Below the pieces are notes generated by a model. The model was not told where the DNA came from. It searched no databases and worked only from the letters and a program-made list of their open reading frames with translations. Shown one piece after another: positions 62,991 through 64,000 of a stretch of 64,000 nt of DNA. The first letter of the stretch is position 1. The number at the start of each line of letters is the position of its first letter. The translations under genes and the position numbers were made by a program. Source of the DNA: Alloascoidea africana (taxonomy: Eukaryota > Ascomycota > Alloascoideomycetes > Alloascoideales > Alloascoideaceae); NCBI GenBank assembly GCA_030581615.1, contig JAKTTT010000072.1, positions 37,713-101,712 on the forward strand. Reading direction: 5' to 3'.

Positions 62991-63216
62991 CTGGCTGTTC
63001 GAAAGGTTGAATAGAGTAATGTGAGAGAAGTATGGCTCCAGTTCAGGGAAGTAAAATTCCATCACCTACATGTTGTCTTGAAAGTTCTCGATGTTGGTCC
63101 CGGTTGTGCTGTAGTAGACCAGAAGTTTTGTAAGAGGTTGACTCGAGCAATGTTGTCGATTAGAAAAAAACTCTTCTTTCAATTTAAACAAGAGTTCCAC
63201 GCCGTACAAGTCTGAG
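62991..63216 (-). repeat. Inverted duplication, arm 2
   Basis: Reverse-strand copy of 62397-62621 (minus strand reads FSDLYGVELLFKLKEEFF, later interrupted by a one-base shift). The loop between arms is about 370 bp and includes the zinc-knuckle-like end of the decayed frame. Confidence 0.8.
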
Positions 63217-63633
63217 AAGGTTAGAATTCCATTCCACAAAAGAAATGCCAATAAAGGAGAACTCAAACCTCCCAAAGTTTGTAGAGTTTTTCAAGCTAGA
63301 TAAGCTGTGAGCAGTCAAAGTAGCACGAATTCCCAGAGTAAGACATAAGCCCTGAGTATCTGGCTATGACCCAGACGCCAAGCGCTTACCAGTTTGCTGA
63401 TCGGTCAAAGTCCTCTACCCCAGTCTCTCTAAGAATGTCTCGATTTCAATCGAGAAATGCTCCAAAGGCTTGAAAATTTCGAGCATGTCCCTCTTGGACA
63501 AGTAAGAGGTGTGTGGGCGTTTCCATAGTAGATAACGTACTGTATATGCGAACGAATCACATATGCGAGCGAATCACTTTCCACAATCCTGCCAAACTCC
63601 TTATTTAACTATTACTTTCTTCTGACACATAAC
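63217..63633. other. Spacer before pogo-type transposase
   Basis: About 420 bp. A near-tandem GCGAACGAATCACATAT / GCGAGCGAATCACTTT pair occurs at about 63548-63580. A TTATTTAACTATTACTTT stretch before the next ATG may be its promoter or the inner edge of an element. No gene. Confidence 0.4.
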
Positions 63634-64000
63634 ATGTTTTCAAATTCTATAGAAGCCAATCTCCTCCTTGCCATCCAGGCTATCAAACAAGACCCAAAAC
63701 CCAGCATCCGGAAAATTGCCCAGACCTACTATGTTCCCTATTCAACACTGCGTACTACGATGAATGGAACTCGCGCACGCGTTGATATTCCTGCCAATTT
63801 AATGAGATTAAGTCAGCTAGAAGAGGAGACTCTAGTCAAGTTCATCCTTGACCTTAATGCCGGAGGATTTTCTCCCCGCCTCTCTGGTGTTGAAGATATG
63901 GCCAATCTCCTGGTTGCAGAGCGTGAGGGCTGACGCGTTGGGAAGCTCTGGGCTACAAACTTCGTCAAGCAACAACCAGAGCTCAAGACACGCTTTAATC
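63634..64000 (+). pseudogene. Pogo/Fot1-type transposase N terminus, TGA-interrupted, runs off window
   Basis: ATG at 63634. A helix-turn-helix of psq type (PSIRKIAQTYYVPYSTLRTT) is followed by a CENP-B/Tc5-type second HTH (LEEETLVKFILDLNAGGFSP, VEDMANLLVAEREG). An in-frame TGA at 63931-63933 then interrupts, and the same frame goes on RVGKLWATNFVKQQPELKTR, which is the conserved continuation (VGKxW...FxKR.PEL..RF) of these transposases. The frame is open to the window end; the DDE part would lie beyond. The TGA could have come from CGA by C-to-T change. Not functional unless read through. Confidence 0.7.

Overview
This window is nuclear DNA of an ascomycete yeast. The genes are single-copy housekeeping genes with clear Saccharomycotina relatives. 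Many carry short introns (about 50-150 nt) with GTAAGT/GTATGT-like donors, TACTAAC/CTAA/CTGAC-like branch points and AG acceptors. CTG is read as leucine at a conserved position (the NRLEV stretch of the myosin-I motor, codon at 25300-25302), so this is not a CUG-Ser yeast. The intron density and the Hap4-type motif combined with a HapX-like cysteine motif suggest an early-diverging, non-CTG-clade budding yeast (Dipodascales-like); the genus cannot be fixed from the sequence.

Layout. 0.1-14.3 kb is ordinary chromosome: a Sur7-family eisosome protein, MAF1, a FAM32A-like gene divergent from an inorganic-pyrophosphatase paralogue with altered active-site residues, FUN30, ESF2 and DSS1. 14.3-17.0 kb is a scrambled segment bounded by two inverted 128-bp repeats; it holds the tail of a LINE-type retrotransposon and a truncated, nonsense-interrupted copy of the splicing factor PRP45/SNW1. 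17.2-30.6 kb returns to genes: a small GPI wall protein, a ZRG17-like zinc transporter subunit, an unrecognised acidic protein, type I myosin, SPC24 and MRPL31. 30.6-39.3 kb is sparse: one HapX/Hap4-like regulator sits between 3.6 kb and 3.2 kb of non-coding DNA with GC-rich islands and simple repeats. 39.3-60.3 kb contains GSH2, ADE12, GUD1, a secreted CREG-like flavin-fold protein, ATG4, JJJ1, a four-span membrane protein, a GAC1-like PP1 regulator, an ATP6AP2/VOA1-like membrane protein and the ABC transporter ADP1. 61.2-64.0 kb is a graveyard of DNA transposons: a DDE_4 (Harbinger-like) transposase broken into opposite-strand halves, an inverted duplication with a zinc-knuckle-like reading frame, and a pogo-type transposase interrupted by TGA at the window edge.

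There are no operons; genes act independently, though themes recur: RNA processing and ribosome synthesis (MAF1, ESF2, JJJ1, DSS1, MRPL31), purine metabolism (ADE12, GUD1), iron/redox (HapX-like, GSH2), plasma-membrane and wall organisation (Sur7, myosin-I, GPI protein). The items most worth a second look are the pyrophosphatase pseudoenzyme candidate, the 14.3-17.0 kb inverted-repeat segment, the HapX-like gene without a recognisable basic region, and the inverted transposon arms at 62.4-63.2 kb. No tRNA, rRNA or CRISPR feature was found.
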